64,000 bases of DNA from JAFGJQ01 sp964586145 (GTDB lineage Bacteria; Planctomycetota; Phycisphaerae; UBA1845). Shown here piece by piece: positions 44,519 to 54,756 of the stretch. A program made the position numbers and the translations under genes. The first letter of the stretch is position 1. Each line of letters opens with the position of its first letter. Where the stretch lies: positions 49,134-113,133 of the forward strand of contig CAZPHH010000003.1 of the NCBI GenBank assembly GCA_964586145.1, written 5' to 3'. The notes beneath the pieces were generated by a model. The model saw only the letters and a program-made list of their open reading frames with translations, did not search any database and was not told where the DNA came from.

Positions 44519-46468
44519 ATGCAACATGCCATTGCGTTAGCGATCATCGCCGCCACCTGGATCTACGGGTGGCACGTCGGGCGGCTGTGGGTCCGCGGGT
44601 GCGGCGTGCGCGGCCGGGCGGCCGTGTGGTCGCTGGCGTGCATCATCCCGACGGCGTGCTTGATCGCAGCGGTTCATGCGATGGGGTTTGTCGGGCTGTT
44701 CAGCGGGCGAGGTGTGGTGTCGCCGATCACGGTGGCGATCACCTTCATGCTGGTGTGCTGGGCCGCACGCTTCTTCGTGGCGACGGAACTGCCGCCCTCG
44801 ACGCGCATGCTGCGGCCGGGGCTGGGGCCGCCGGCCCCGCTACGGATGGGCTGGTGGTGGCTGCCCGTGATCGTCGTGGGCGGCATGTACCTGGTATTCT
44901 TCGTGGATGCGGCCACCGGGTATCCGACCGGGCACGACACGCTGTTCTACCACCTGCCAAGCGCGGTCCGATGGATGCAGCAGCAGTCGTTGAACCCGCT
45001 GCCGGGCGTGGCGAGCGATTGCATCCACGAGAACGGAATGATTGTCCCGTTCCTGCTGGCGTTCGCGAAGCTGGAACGGCTGTTCCCGCTGGTGCACCTG
45101 CCCAAGGCGCTGGTGGTGGCCGCAACGGTTTTTGCGCTGGCCCGGTTCATCGAAGTGCGCCCGCTTTCGGCGGTGATCGCGGCCGTCATCGCGCTGAGCG
45201 TGCCGATGGTGGTGTTCCAGAGCTTCTCCGGCTACGTGGACCTGTACGCGACGGCATCGTGGCTGTCCGCGCTGCTGGCGATTGCCTGGGCGATGCGCGC
45301 GACCACGGCCCGTCAGCGGCGCAACCTGATCCTGCTGGCGGGGCTGTCGGCGGGCGTGGCGCTGGGGGCCAAGACGAACTTCCTGGTCATCACGGCCATG
45401 CTGGCAGCCGTCCTGGTGGCGGAGATGTGGTTCCGCCCGCACGAAGGCCGGACGCATGCGCCGGCGCCGGTGCGGAACGTGGCCTGGTTCAGCGTCGGGC
45501 TGCTGGTATGCACCGGGTTCTGGTTCACGCGGGCAACGATGCACACGGGCAACCCGATCTACCCGGTCGAGGTGACGGTGGCAGGCACAACGCTCCTGCC
45601 CGGCCACGACACGGGTGCGCGATTCCCGCAGCGCAGCCTGGGTCTGCGGCTGCAGCGCTGGTGGGATTATCCGTGGCATGAGGCGAAGTACTCGGGCTCC
45701 GGCGAGAATCCGGGCTATCCCTACAGCCGCAACAATGCGATGGGCGCAGCCTATGCCGCCTTCGTGCCGCTCGGCTGCCTGGCCCTGTTTTTCGGAAGCT
45801 TCAACGGCCGGCCCAGAACGCAGGAGGAGAAATGGCAGCTCGTGTTCCTGCTGATCGCCGCGACGGCCGTCGTGCTGGTGCCTACGATCTTCAAAGAAGT
45901 GCTTCGCTGCGCACTGCCGCAAATTCTGCTGGCGACCGTCGTGGCGGCCGTCCTGCTCGATCGGCTGATTACCCGATTCCCGCAGGCCATGCTGGTAACG
46001 GCCACCATCGCCATCGTGGTCACCGCGGCCATTGCCACGCTCAAGCCCGGTCATGCCCTGGCCGGGCGGATTCGCGACGGGCGCTGGGACCGGGCGTGGT
46101 TCTACCAGGTGCCGGGGGTGATCGACGATCTGCCGCCGGGTGCCCGCGTATTGAACCTCGCGGAACCGTCGGCGACGTACAGCCTGCTGGGCGCGGATCT
46201 GGACAACCAGGTGATCACATCGCTGGAGTGGGAGACCCTCACCGGCTCGCGCGGGCCAAACGTGGATGATCTGCATCGGCTCGGCGTCGACTACATTTTC
46301 ATCCGCGAGCCGTGGCCGACCGACTGGCCGACCGGGCTGCCGATGCGGGTGATCTACGACGACTCCCAGACCCGTGCCGTCGCGACGACGCCGGCCGCGC
46401 GGATCTACCGCGTGGAATCGGTCGGGTACGCCGGCCGAGCCCGCAACGCGGTGCTGACCGCCCGCTGA
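44519..46468 (+). CDS. Multi-pass GT-C-like glycosyltransferase
   Basis: This 649-residue membrane protein has about a dozen hydrophobic helices and an early luminal loop GYPTGHDTLFYHLPSAVRWMQQQSL. An Asp followed by YHLP is common in GT39/ArnT-type GT-C enzymes, which move sugars from polyprenyl-phosphate donors. A soluble C-terminal part (GARVLNLAEPSATYSLLGADLDNQ...) follows the last helices. It likely acts at the cytoplasmic membrane in glycan or glycolipid modification; the donor and acceptor are unknown. ATG 44519 begins at MQHAIALAII. It follows the 43-residue peptide gene. Confidence 0.65.
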   Translation: MQHAIALAIIAATWIYGWHVGRLWVRGCGVRGRAAVWSLACIIPTACLIAAVHAMGFVGLFSGRGVVSPITVAITFMLVCWAARFFVATELPPSTRMLRPGLGPPAPLRMGWWWLPVIVVGGMYLVFFVDAATGYPTGHDTLFYHLPSAVRWMQQQSLNPLPGVASDCIHENGMIVPFLLAFAKLERLFPLVHLPKALVVAATVFALARFIEVRPLSAVIAAVIALSVPMVVFQSFSGYVDLYATASWLSALLAIAWAMRATTARQRRNLILLAGLSAGVALGAKTNFLVITAMLAAVLVAEMWFRPHEGRTHAPAPVRNVAWFSVGLLVCTGFWFTRATMHTGNPIYPVEVTVAGTTLLPGHDTGARFPQRSLGLRLQRWWDYPWHEAKYSGSGENPGYPYSRNNAMGAAYAAFVPLGCLALFFGSFNGRPRTQEEKWQLVFLLIAATAVVLVPTIFKEVLRCALPQILLATVVAAVLLDRLITRFPQAMLVTATIAIVVTAAIATLKPGHALAGRIRDGRWDRAWFYQVPGVIDDLPPGARVLNLAEPSATYSLLGADLDNQVITSLEWETLTGSRGPNVDDLHRLGVDYIFIREPWPTDWPTGLPMRVIYDDSQTRAVATTPAARIYRVESVGYAGRARNAVLTAR

Positions 46469-46631
46469 GCCGATGTGCCACAAATGCACCAACGGGCAAA
46501 CCACCATTGACGCGCAACGTCTTTTTTCGGGCTTGGTTAAGGCGAGAGGGGGAAGGGAGAGTGGAACGACGCCCGCGCGGCGCGATCCGCCTTGACACCT
46601 CGACGGATGCCCGTAAGGTTCGGCCCGCCGT

Positions 46632-48023
46632 ATGAACGCAGACACGCCATCCCCGGTCGTGCGACACAACCTCCGGTGCATCACCGCGGACGGGGCCACC
46701 TACAGCGTGATGGTGGGCATCGGGGAGACCTACCTGCCGGCGTTCGTGCTGGCGGTGGGGCTGGGGGAACTGGCCGCCGGGCTGATTGCGGCCGTTCCGA
46801 TGCTGGGCGGGGCGGTGCTGCAACTGCTGGCGCCGCTGGGGGTCCGGCGTCTGGGTTCCCTGCGGAAGTGGGTGATCCTGTGCGCGGCGGCCCAGGCGCT
46901 GACGTTTGTGCCGCTGGTGCTGGCGGCGGTGACCGGGTACGCACCGACATGGTTCGTGTTCGCGGTCGCCACGCTGTACTGGGCGTCGGGCATGGCGACG
47001 GGGCCGGCCTGGAACACGTGGGTCACGCAGCTCATTCCGGCGCGCGTGCGGGCGCCGTACTTCGCGCGGCGAACGCGCGTGGCGCAGATCTGCCTGCTCG
47101 TCAGCCTGCTGGCCGGCGGCTTCACGCTCAATGCGATGGCCGGGTCGTCGTACGTGGTTCTCACCTTTGCCGTGTTGTTCTCGGTGGCGGGGCTGGCCCG
47201 GCTGAGTTCCACCCGGTACCTGGCCGGCCAGAGCGAGACGAAGCAGAACGTGCATGAGCATCGGCGCGTCCTGCCGTGGGAATTGCTCCGCCGGGCGGGC
47301 CGCAGCGCGGACGGAACTCTGCTGTTCTACATGCTGGGCGTGCAGTTGATGGCGCAGGTTGCGGGCCCGTTCTTCACGCCGTACATGCTGGAGCGGCTGG
47401 CGTTTCCCTATTTCACGTACACGGCGATCATCGCGACGGCGTTTCTGTCAAAGATTGCGGTGCTGCCGATCCTGGGGCGTTTTGCCAGGCGATTCGGCGC
47501 CCGGCGGCTGCTCTGGGTGGGCGGGGTGGCGGTGGTCCCGCTGTCGGCGTTTTGGGTGGTGTCGGATTCGATCGCGTACCTGCTGGTCGTGCAGGTGTTT
47601 GCAGGCATGGCCTGGGGCGCCTACGAGCTGGCCACGCTGCTGTTGCTCTTCGAGAGCATTCGCGAGGATGAACGAACCAGCGTGCTGACCGCGTTCAACT
47701 TCCTGAACGCACTGGCCACCGTGGCCGGGGCCCTGATCGGCGGCGCCCTGCTCAAGGCCTTTCTGGCCGGCGGCAACGCGTATTACGTTATCTTCCTGGT
47801 CTCGGCCGTCGGGCGGCTGTTCACCCTGCTCCCGCTGATGCGCGTGGCCGACCTGAAACCACCGCCGCGGCCCATTTCGCTACGGACGGTCGCGATCCGG
47901 CCGTCGGTGGGCTCGATCGACAGTCCGGTATTGTCGAGCATCGCGAACGGAAACGGAAACGGTTCGGGGCACGAACATGGGGGCACCGACCTGGACGCGG
48001 CCTCCGCATCCGATGGACGGTAA
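46632..48023 (+). CDS. MFS transporter
   Basis: This 463-residue protein has 12 predicted helices in two halves, a cytoplasmic middle loop around 200-230 (ETKQNVHEHRRVLPWELLRRAG) and a charged loop LPARRRRRLG-like region GRFARRFGARRLLWVGG between helices 8 and 9. It resembles major-facilitator proteins of the planctomycete type with an N-terminal tail MNADTPSPVVRHNLRCITAD. The substrate is unknown. The C-terminal 60 residues are hydrophilic (NGNGNGSGHEHGG), with His residues that could bind metal. It lies 163 bases after the glycosyltransferase gene on the same strand. Confidence 0.82.
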   Translation: MNADTPSPVVRHNLRCITADGATYSVMVGIGETYLPAFVLAVGLGELAAGLIAAVPMLGGAVLQLLAPLGVRRLGSLRKWVILCAAAQALTFVPLVLAAVTGYAPTWFVFAVATLYWASGMATGPAWNTWVTQLIPARVRAPYFARRTRVAQICLLVSLLAGGFTLNAMAGSSYVVLTFAVLFSVAGLARLSSTRYLAGQSETKQNVHEHRRVLPWELLRRAGRSADGTLLFYMLGVQLMAQVAGPFFTPYMLERLAFPYFTYTAIIATAFLSKIAVLPILGRFARRFGARRLLWVGGVAVVPLSAFWVVSDSIAYLLVVQVFAGMAWGAYELATLLLLFESIREDERTSVLTAFNFLNALATVAGALIGGALLKAFLAGGNAYYVIFLVSAVGRLFTLLPLMRVADLKPPPRPISLRTVAIRPSVGSIDSPVLSSIANGNGNGSGHEHGGTDLDAASASDGR

Positions 48024-48161
48024 TCCGGCAACGGGAAGACCGACAGCAGACTCCCAGTTGTCCATGAAGTAAAACTGAACAGATTGAGCGCATTGGGGGG
48101 TGCGGTTCTTGCTTCGCTGGGCCTACAATGAAGTGGATACCCACTGGGAGGGGTGGCTGCG

Positions 48162-48362
48162 ATGCCCATGCCGTTGCTGGAACTGCTGCTCGTCGTCGCC
48201 GGCCTGATGGCGGTGATCATGTTGCTGCGCGCGGTGTTCGGCGTGGGGGAGCCCCCGAAGCCGATGGATGACTTGGGCACGGAGCGGGTTTGTCCGCGGT
48301 GTCACGAGGTGAACCCGACACACGCCCGGTTCTGCGCCCATTGCGGGATTCGGCTGTGTTGA
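48162..48362 (+). CDS. Small membrane zinc-ribbon protein
   Basis: The 66-residue protein has one N-terminal helix (LLELLLVVAGLMAVIMLLRAVF) and a C-terminal zinc ribbon CPRCHEVNPTHARFCAHCG. ATG 48162 has GGGAGGGG ten bases upstream; an in-frame GTG at 48153 is too close to that site. Zinc ribbons of this type bind metal or partners; no function is known. Confidence 0.7.
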   Translation: MPMPLLELLLVVAGLMAVIMLLRAVFGVGEPPKPMDDLGTERVCPRCHEVNPTHARFCAHCGIRLC

Positions 48363-48391
48363 GGGATGCGGGGGGCCGGCTGTCCGATCTG

Positions 48392-48721
48392 TCATTCCCG
48401 AGGCTTGTGCTTGTGACGAAACTGAAGGTAGTGGCCCAGGCCGACGACGCCGGCGCCCGCGATGACCGTAATCACCTTCACGCCCAGCTCGGGTGAGAGC
48501 GAGATCACCCAGTAACTCAGCACCAGGGCCACGAACCAGAGCACGATCACCAGGATGTCCCAGCGGCGCTCCCAGCGCGCGAACCGCCAGTACCGAACCG
48601 CTCCGCGATGGTGAACGCGGGCCGGGCCGATGAAAAACCCGCACTCCGGACAGGCCTCGCCTTGCACCATGCGAAGGTTGTATCCGCAACGGGGGCAGAG
48701 ATAGCGCGGCGTCTCGAGCAT
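48392..48721 (-). CDS. Zinc-ribbon membrane protein
   Basis: This 109-residue protein starts MLETPRYLCPRCGYNL, with a second pair ACPECGFF, giving a four-Cys zinc ribbon, then two hydrophobic helices (about 55-75 and 80-100). Proteins that begin with CPRCGY(D/N)L are very common in planctomycetes. I use ATG 48721 as the family-typical start; an extension to 48766 has no ribosome site. No function is known. Confidence 0.65.
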   Translation of the reverse strand: MLETPRYLCPRCGYNLRMVQGEACPECGFFIGPARVHHRGAVRYWRFARWERRWDILVIVLWFVALVLSYWVISLSPELGVKVITVIAGAGVVGLGHYLQFRHKHKPRE

Positions 48722-48791
48722 GGCTACGATGATGCCCGCGAGCCGGAGATGAAGCAACACCCGCATCGCGAGCCGGCCCGTACACCCACGG

Positions 48792-49238
48792 TCAAGCTTC
48801 GGCCGGCCGGTCCCACGTCAGGGTCAATTCGTGCCCATCGCGCAGTTCGAAATCGATGCGGACCGGCCGCCCGTCTCTGCGTGCGGGAATGTGACCGCTC
48901 AGCGGCATCGCCGGCCGCAGATCGGCCAGCTCAATCAGGGCCTGGAGCATCTGCGCGTACACACACGCCGGTGGAGGGACCATGTCCCGCCACGCAGGCT
49001 CGTCGGAATCGGCCGGCCCGAAGTACTGCATGGAAAGCGCCGAGCCGTCCGCCGCCATGCGAAACCGGACAACGCTCATTCCGTCCTGTATTGCCTGCGC
49101 CAGGATGGCCGCCAGCAACCGCCTGCATTCCTTTCGGGACATGAGCGGACGATCCGTGGACAACGTACACTCAAATTCGCACACGCCCCCGCGAGGAACG
49201 GACACATCCAAGGATCGATTCAGAAGCCGGTCAAGCAT
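48792..49238 (-). CDS. Possible stand-alone T2SS/T4P ATPase N-terminal-like domain
   Basis: This 148-residue protein has the pattern VVRFRMAADGSALSMQYFG, then MVPPPACVYAQMLQALIELADL and PLSGHIPARRDGRPVRIDFELRDG. It parallels the N2 region of GspE/PilB ATPases (ADGVLHEV..PPxEL....v.RIk...), where it precedes the motor domain. Here no Walker motifs follow, so if the relation is real it is a domain without the engine. ATG 49238 has GGAG eight bases upstream; a longer frame reaches 49280. Function unknown. Confidence 0.5.
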   Translation of the reverse strand: MLDRLLNRSLDVSVPRGGVCEFECTLSTDRPLMSRKECRRLLAAILAQAIQDGMSVVRFRMAADGSALSMQYFGPADSDEPAWRDMVPPPACVYAQMLQALIELADLRPAMPLSGHIPARRDGRPVRIDFELRDGHELTLTWDRPAEA

Positions 49239-49347
49239 GGAAGCATCTCCGACAGGGTCTCCCATTCCAAGCATATGCACGGCGTTTGCTCAGGTAAAGC
49301 CCGGGGCCACCACCAGACGATGGGATTGCCTCGATCCGGCCCGAACG

Positions 49348-50076
49348 TCATCCGAGGAGCTCGTCTTCCGGCAGGGCCGGCGCGTCAGCCGCCACCGTGG
49401 CGCCGCGGAAGACGGCCTGGGCAAAGGCCAGCGGATCGGGCACGCGCCACAAGTCGAAATGAAGGCCCTGCGGCGCATCTGCGTGGTCCAGCACCGTCAG
49501 GTATCTCTGCCCCAGATCGCAGACGATCCTCGCATCACGGAGCAAGAGGGTTCTTGAGAGAGCCGGAACGCGGCGAAACGGGCTGTAGCGAAGCACCTCC
49601 AGCCGCCCGGGAACCACGCGGTAGTACGTGGGCCAGGCAATCTGCCCGGCCAGTCGGCCGAGGACGTGAACCGCCAGCGCAATCGCCGCGGCCGCCACCA
49701 CGTTTCCACCGACCCCGGGCAGGAAGTACGTTCCGACGCCCACGGCCAATATCGCCGGCACAAAGAACCAGCCGGGCAGGCAATCGTACGTCGACACCTG
49801 CACGATGACCGGCTCGAAGGGCTCGTGAGGCGTTTGCGCAATAGCCTCAAGCTCGTCCGGATTGCCGTAGCAGGCCCGGCGCGGCAACCCGTCCACGACC
49901 GGTCCTTCCGGAACGCGTGCCTTCGCAAAATGCACGCGCGTGGCCAGGTTGCGATACAGGCCTGCCACGATCCAGTACGCAATGAGAAGCAGGAGTCCGG
50001 CCCACACCGGCAGCAGAGCCAGTGCGTGCAGCGTCAACACAACGACGCAGCCGAGCTCCATCTGCCAGTATTGCAT
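49348..50076 (-). CDS. Membrane protein of unknown function
   Basis: The 242-residue protein has an N-terminal hydrophobic pair (VVVLTLHALALLPVWAGLLLLIAYWIV), a second hydrophobic pair near 100-140 (FFVPAILAVGVGTYFL, NVVAAAAIALAVHVLG) and a C-terminal soluble part with strand-like repeats (YYRVVPGRLEVLRYS, ARIVCDLGQRYLTVLD). The last part may be a PH-like domain, as in many bacterial bPH membrane proteins, but I cannot assign a family. It lies in a row of small minus-strand membrane genes. Confidence 0.6.
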   Translation of the reverse strand: MQYWQMELGCVVVLTLHALALLPVWAGLLLLIAYWIVAGLYRNLATRVHFAKARVPEGPVVDGLPRRACYGNPDELEAIAQTPHEPFEPVIVQVSTYDCLPGWFFVPAILAVGVGTYFLPGVGGNVVAAAAIALAVHVLGRLAGQIAWPTYYRVVPGRLEVLRYSPFRRVPALSRTLLLRDARIVCDLGQRYLTVLDHADAPQGLHFDLWRVPDPLAFAQAVFRGATVAADAPALPEDELLG

Positions 50077-50106
50077 AAAGGACGCACGGGCGAGCCTCGT
50101 GTGCCG

Positions 50107-50622
50107 CTAGACGACCAGCCGAACGCCGGATGAATCATCCGGCGTGACGGGGACATAGGGAGGTTCACCGCCGACGGCCGATGCATCATTCTCGCCGGAG
50201 TCCGATCTCCTCTGCTTGCCCGCGGGAATCACTCGCGTGCGCCACAACTTCCACAGATCGACGGAGAGTTTGAAGGAGAAAAAGACCCCCCATCCGCCTA
50301 ATGCGAGATGCCAGACACTCTCCCAGTACGACCGATCTGCGATGCTTTTCGGCACCCTGTATAGCGAGAGAGTGCTCATCCACACACACGCCGCACCGAA
50401 AAGCACGCACAATGCCACGCCCATGAACGACGCACAAGGCTCAACGAGCGATCCGCACTTCCGGCAGACCCATGGCATACGAATCGGATGGGGAGAGAGA
50501 AACGACGTTACGTTCCAGAATCGTTCGCGGTCCGGTCCTCCACAGGCAGGGCACAGCGCGTTGACAGCAGGCAGCGATACGGACGAGGCGGCTTGCGCAA
50601 CCGGCGGCAGGTGCGTGTCCAC
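50107..50622 (-). CDS. Zinc-ribbon membrane protein (GTG start)
   Basis: The 171-residue protein has a four-Cys ribbon (NALCPACGGPD and WVCRKCGSLVEPC) and one clear membrane segment (MGVALCVLFGAACVWM), plus another around 110-125. GTG 50622 has GGAG eight bases upstream, so I prefer it to the long upstream extension, which runs through the neighbouring gene in another frame. It starts 14 bases after the stop of its neighbour, and the two share ribbon-plus-membrane layout, which suggests a duplicated pair. Confidence 0.6.
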   Translation of the reverse strand: MDTHLPPVAQAASSVSLPAVNALCPACGGPDRERFWNVTSFLSPHPIRMPWVCRKCGSLVEPCASFMGVALCVLFGAACVWMSTLSLYRVPKSIADRSYWESVWHLALGGWGVFFSFKLSVDLWKLWRTRVIPAGKQRRSDSGENDASAVGGEPPYVPVTPDDSSGVRLVV

Positions 50623-50636
50623 GGCGCGGCTCCGGG

Positions 50637-51029
50637 CTAGGTCGACATCTGCGTTTTGCGCGCGTCCATCACCGCCAGGGCCACTGATAGCGTCCCCAAC
50701 GCCATGACGACAAAGCCGACAAGGGCCATCGCACCCTGCACATATGCTCCAGTCGACATGGCATTCACCGCATCCAGCAGGTAATGGACAGCGCAGGCGG
50801 CGGTCGCCATTGCGAACAGCGCGCCGGCCAGAAGCACCCAGCCACGGGCGGCAGGGACCACCAGCAGATTGCAGGTCTTGCAGACCCGCGGCATGCGGAG
50901 CGTCAGGCGGTCTTTGATTCGGCGATCCTTCGAGTTGCGAACCCAATCCCGCCCGCCGCACCGGGGACAGGGCTCGGTGTTTTTCGCCGCGGGGGTCACA
51001 CCGTCGTCGAGTGTGTGCTGCGCGTCCAT
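50637..51029 (-). CDS. Zinc-ribbon membrane protein
   Basis: The 130-residue protein has a four-Cys ribbon (CPRCGGRDWVRNSKD, RMPRVCKTCNLLV) and two membrane segments (WVLLAGALFAMATAACAVHYLL and GAMALVGFVVMALGTLSVAL). ATG 51029 has GGAGG eight bases upstream. Its layout matches the next gene downstream, so the two may be duplicates. Function unknown. Confidence 0.65.
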   Translation of the reverse strand: MDAQHTLDDGVTPAAKNTEPCPRCGGRDWVRNSKDRRIKDRLTLRMPRVCKTCNLLVVPAARGWVLLAGALFAMATAACAVHYLLDAVNAMSTGAYVQGAMALVGFVVMALGTLSVALAVMDARKTQMST

Positions 51030-51253
51030 GGAAGCGTCCTCCAGACAGTGCCGTCGCGAAGACAGGCGCCATCGTAGCAAAGCGAATGACGCGAGTCAAG
51101 CTTCAAGGTACGGGCCCGCCCGCCAGGGCGGCGCAGTGATGCACGATGCGAGCGGCGACCGATTGCACCGGTCGAACGTGTCGGCTACCCTGACCGCTCC
51201 TGCAAATGGCCTGTTGGGGCACGGGCATGGACACGGTTGGAGGGCACGAATCG

Positions 51254-51646
51254 ATGGACGCGAAGTGGCTGGACGGGTCGGCGCTGGCGGGCTTGCTCGA
51301 AAAATGTCCGGCGGAGTTCTGTGATCTGGTGCTGGAGTTGCGCGAGCTGATCCGCAAAACCGCGCCCGGCGTCTGCGAAGGCATCCGGTTCCACTCGCTG
51401 TTCTACTTCAAGCCCGATGTCCCGTACGGCTCGATCGGGGGAAACGTATGCGCGATCGACTGGAAGGGGGACGAACTGCACCTCGCTTTTCTGCACGGGG
51501 CATTTCTGCCCGATCCACAACACGTGCTGATGGGCAAGGGCAAGGCGAAGCGTCATGTCGAGATTCGGTCACGTGCGGACATCCGCAATCCGGCCTTGCG
51601 CGACCTGATCCGTGCGTCGCTCCAGCACGATCCGACAAGATCGTAG
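51254..51646 (+). CDS. DUF1801 (YdhG-like) domain protein
   Basis: The 130-residue product contains a DUF1801-like fold: LLEKCPAEFCDLVLELRELIRKTAPGVCEGIRFHSLFYF, then GGNVCAIDWKGDELHLAFLHGA and a C-terminal VEIRSRADIRNPALRDLIRASL. The family is widespread and structurally known but has no agreed function. ATG 51254 has GGAGG about ten bases upstream; ATG 51227 is an alternative. The TAG stop is the first part of a family B palindrome (GTAGGGTCCGCC), so the repeat abuts the gene's end. Confidence 0.6.
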   Translation: MDAKWLDGSALAGLLEKCPAEFCDLVLELRELIRKTAPGVCEGIRFHSLFYFKPDVPYGSIGGNVCAIDWKGDELHLAFLHGAFLPDPQHVLMGKGKAKRHVEIRSRADIRNPALRDLIRASLQHDPTRS

Positions 51647-51668
51647 GGTCCGCCGTGCGGGCCATCTC
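51644..51668. repeat. Family B palindromic element at a gene end
   Basis: GTAGGGTCCGCCGTGCGGGCC directly follows, and shares its first bases with, the TAG stop of the DUF1801 gene. A second family B copy is implied on the other side of the following scaffold gap by the 55-base duplicated end. Confidence 0.7.
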
Positions 51669-52037
51669 CAGGAATATGGTGCGTCCGGGCGCACCCTGCT
51701 GGACCTNNNNNNNNNNNNNNNNNNNNNNNNNNNNNNNNNNNNNNNNNNNNNNNNNNNNNNNNNNNNNNNNNNNNNNNNNNNNNNNNNNNNNNNNNNNNNN
51801 NNNNNNGCCGTGCGGGCCATCTCCAGGAATATGGTGCGTCCGGGCGCACCCTGCTGGACCTGCATCGGGTAGAGGTCCGCGTCCCTCAATACGAAGCGAA
51901 GGCGAATCGGTCCGCCGGCCTACTCCACCCGCGGGGTCAGAAGAAGACGCCGTGGCGCATGTGCGGGTGTGGTAATGTCCGTGGACGACGACGGTGCTGA
52001 GGCATAGCATTCACAGGGAAATGGGGCCCGGACTGAC
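51647..52037. other. Spacer with scaffold gap 51707-51806
   Basis: The 55 bases before the 100-N gap (51652-51706) are repeated exactly after it (51807-51861), so the join is really an overlap. The rest of the spacer up to msrB has no supported gene. Confidence 0.85.
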
Positions 52038-52436
52038 ATGACAACAACAGACGATCCCTGGCGCGGGAAACTGACTCCGGAGCAGTACCACGTGACGCGA
52101 GAGTGCGGCACGGAGCCCGCCTTCACCGGCCGGTACTGGAACCACAAGGGCGATGGTGTATACCGGTGCGTGTGCTGCGGCGAGCCGCTTTTCGATTCGC
52201 AGACCAAGTACGATTCGGGAAGCGGCTGGCCGAGCTTCTACGCCCCCGTTGAGGCGGGCCGGATCGAAGAGCGGGCCGACGCGTCACACGGCATGCAGCG
52301 GACCGAAGTGCGTTGCCGGCACTGCGGCGCACACCTGGGCCACGTGTTCCCGGACGGCCCGATCCCGACCGGGCTGCGATACTGCATCAACTCCGCGGCA
52401 CTGGCGTTTGAGGATCGTCAGGAGACGGAGCCGTAG
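52038..52436 (+). CDS. msrB: Peptide-methionine (R)-S-oxide reductase
   Basis: MsrB reduces methionine-R-sulfoxide in proteins, using thioredoxin. Its 132 residues include the zinc pairs CVCCGEPLF and CRHCGAHLG, KYDSGSGWPSF, the substrate site GHVFPDGP, and RYCINSAAL with the catalytic Cys. The family-typical start is MTTTDDPWRGKLTPEQYHVTRECGTEPAF. Cytoplasmic, single domain, standing alone between spacers. Confidence 0.95.
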   Translation: MTTTDDPWRGKLTPEQYHVTRECGTEPAFTGRYWNHKGDGVYRCVCCGEPLFDSQTKYDSGSGWPSFYAPVEAGRIEERADASHGMQRTEVRCRHCGAHLGHVFPDGPIPTGLRYCINSAALAFEDRQETEP

Positions 52437-52565
52437 CGGCGGCGGAACGGTGCGGCTGCACCGGGGGTGTGAGCGGGGGGCACGGCTCAACCCGCCGGAG
52501 GCCGAGCCGCGGCGGGGCACACGCCCCGAGGCACTACTCAAGCGCGGTAGCACAGGCGGCGGGAG

Positions 52566-54272
<1,707 letters not shown>

Positions 54273-54756
54273 TGCGTATCATGACCGGCTGGAAAGCCGG
54301 TCCCACAGTAACCGGCTGGAAAGCCGGTCCCACCAATGCCCGACTGGAAAGCCGGNNNNNNNNNNNNNNNNNNNNNNNNNNNNNNNNNNNNNNNNNNNNN
54401 NNNNNNNNNNNNNNNNNNNNNNNNNNNNNNNNNNNNNNNNNNNNNNNNNNNNNNNCTGGAAAGCCGGTCCCACCAATGCCCGACTGGAAAGCCGGCGCGC
54501 CGGGACGGTCCCGCAGCATGAGACACCATCCGCCCGGACCGGGCAGAGGTGCTCCCCGCAGTCTTATCGGCGCATTCGCGAGGGCAATTCCGTTGCTGCC
54601 GGAGGGATGGCCGTGCCGTGTATCCCGCTGTCGGGCGGTCTTGGAGCGAAATTGACCGCCAGGACGGATGGCCGGTATAATAAACCACGATATGTCCGCA
54701 AAGCGTCCGGCCTCCAGTCCGCGTGAATCGGGGTCCCCATCTCCCGGGCCAAACCA
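54273..54756. other. Repeat-filled spacer with scaffold gap 54356-54455
   Basis: Several family A palindromes (CTGGAAAGCCGGTCCCAC) lie on both sides of the gap. The 40 bases before it (54316-54355) recur after it (54456-54495), so the gap reflects collapse of repeats, and copy number here is not reliable. No gene is visible. The region 54600-54750 may hold the hflX promoter (AT-richer near 54670-54690). Confidence 0.75.
54283..54500. repeat. Family A palindromic repeats around a scaffold gap
   Basis: Copies of ACCGGCTGGAAAGCCGGT-type palindrome start near 54286, 54311 and 54341 before the gap and near 54456 and 54483 after it. Orientation and core match the 43-kb cluster. Confidence 0.8.
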
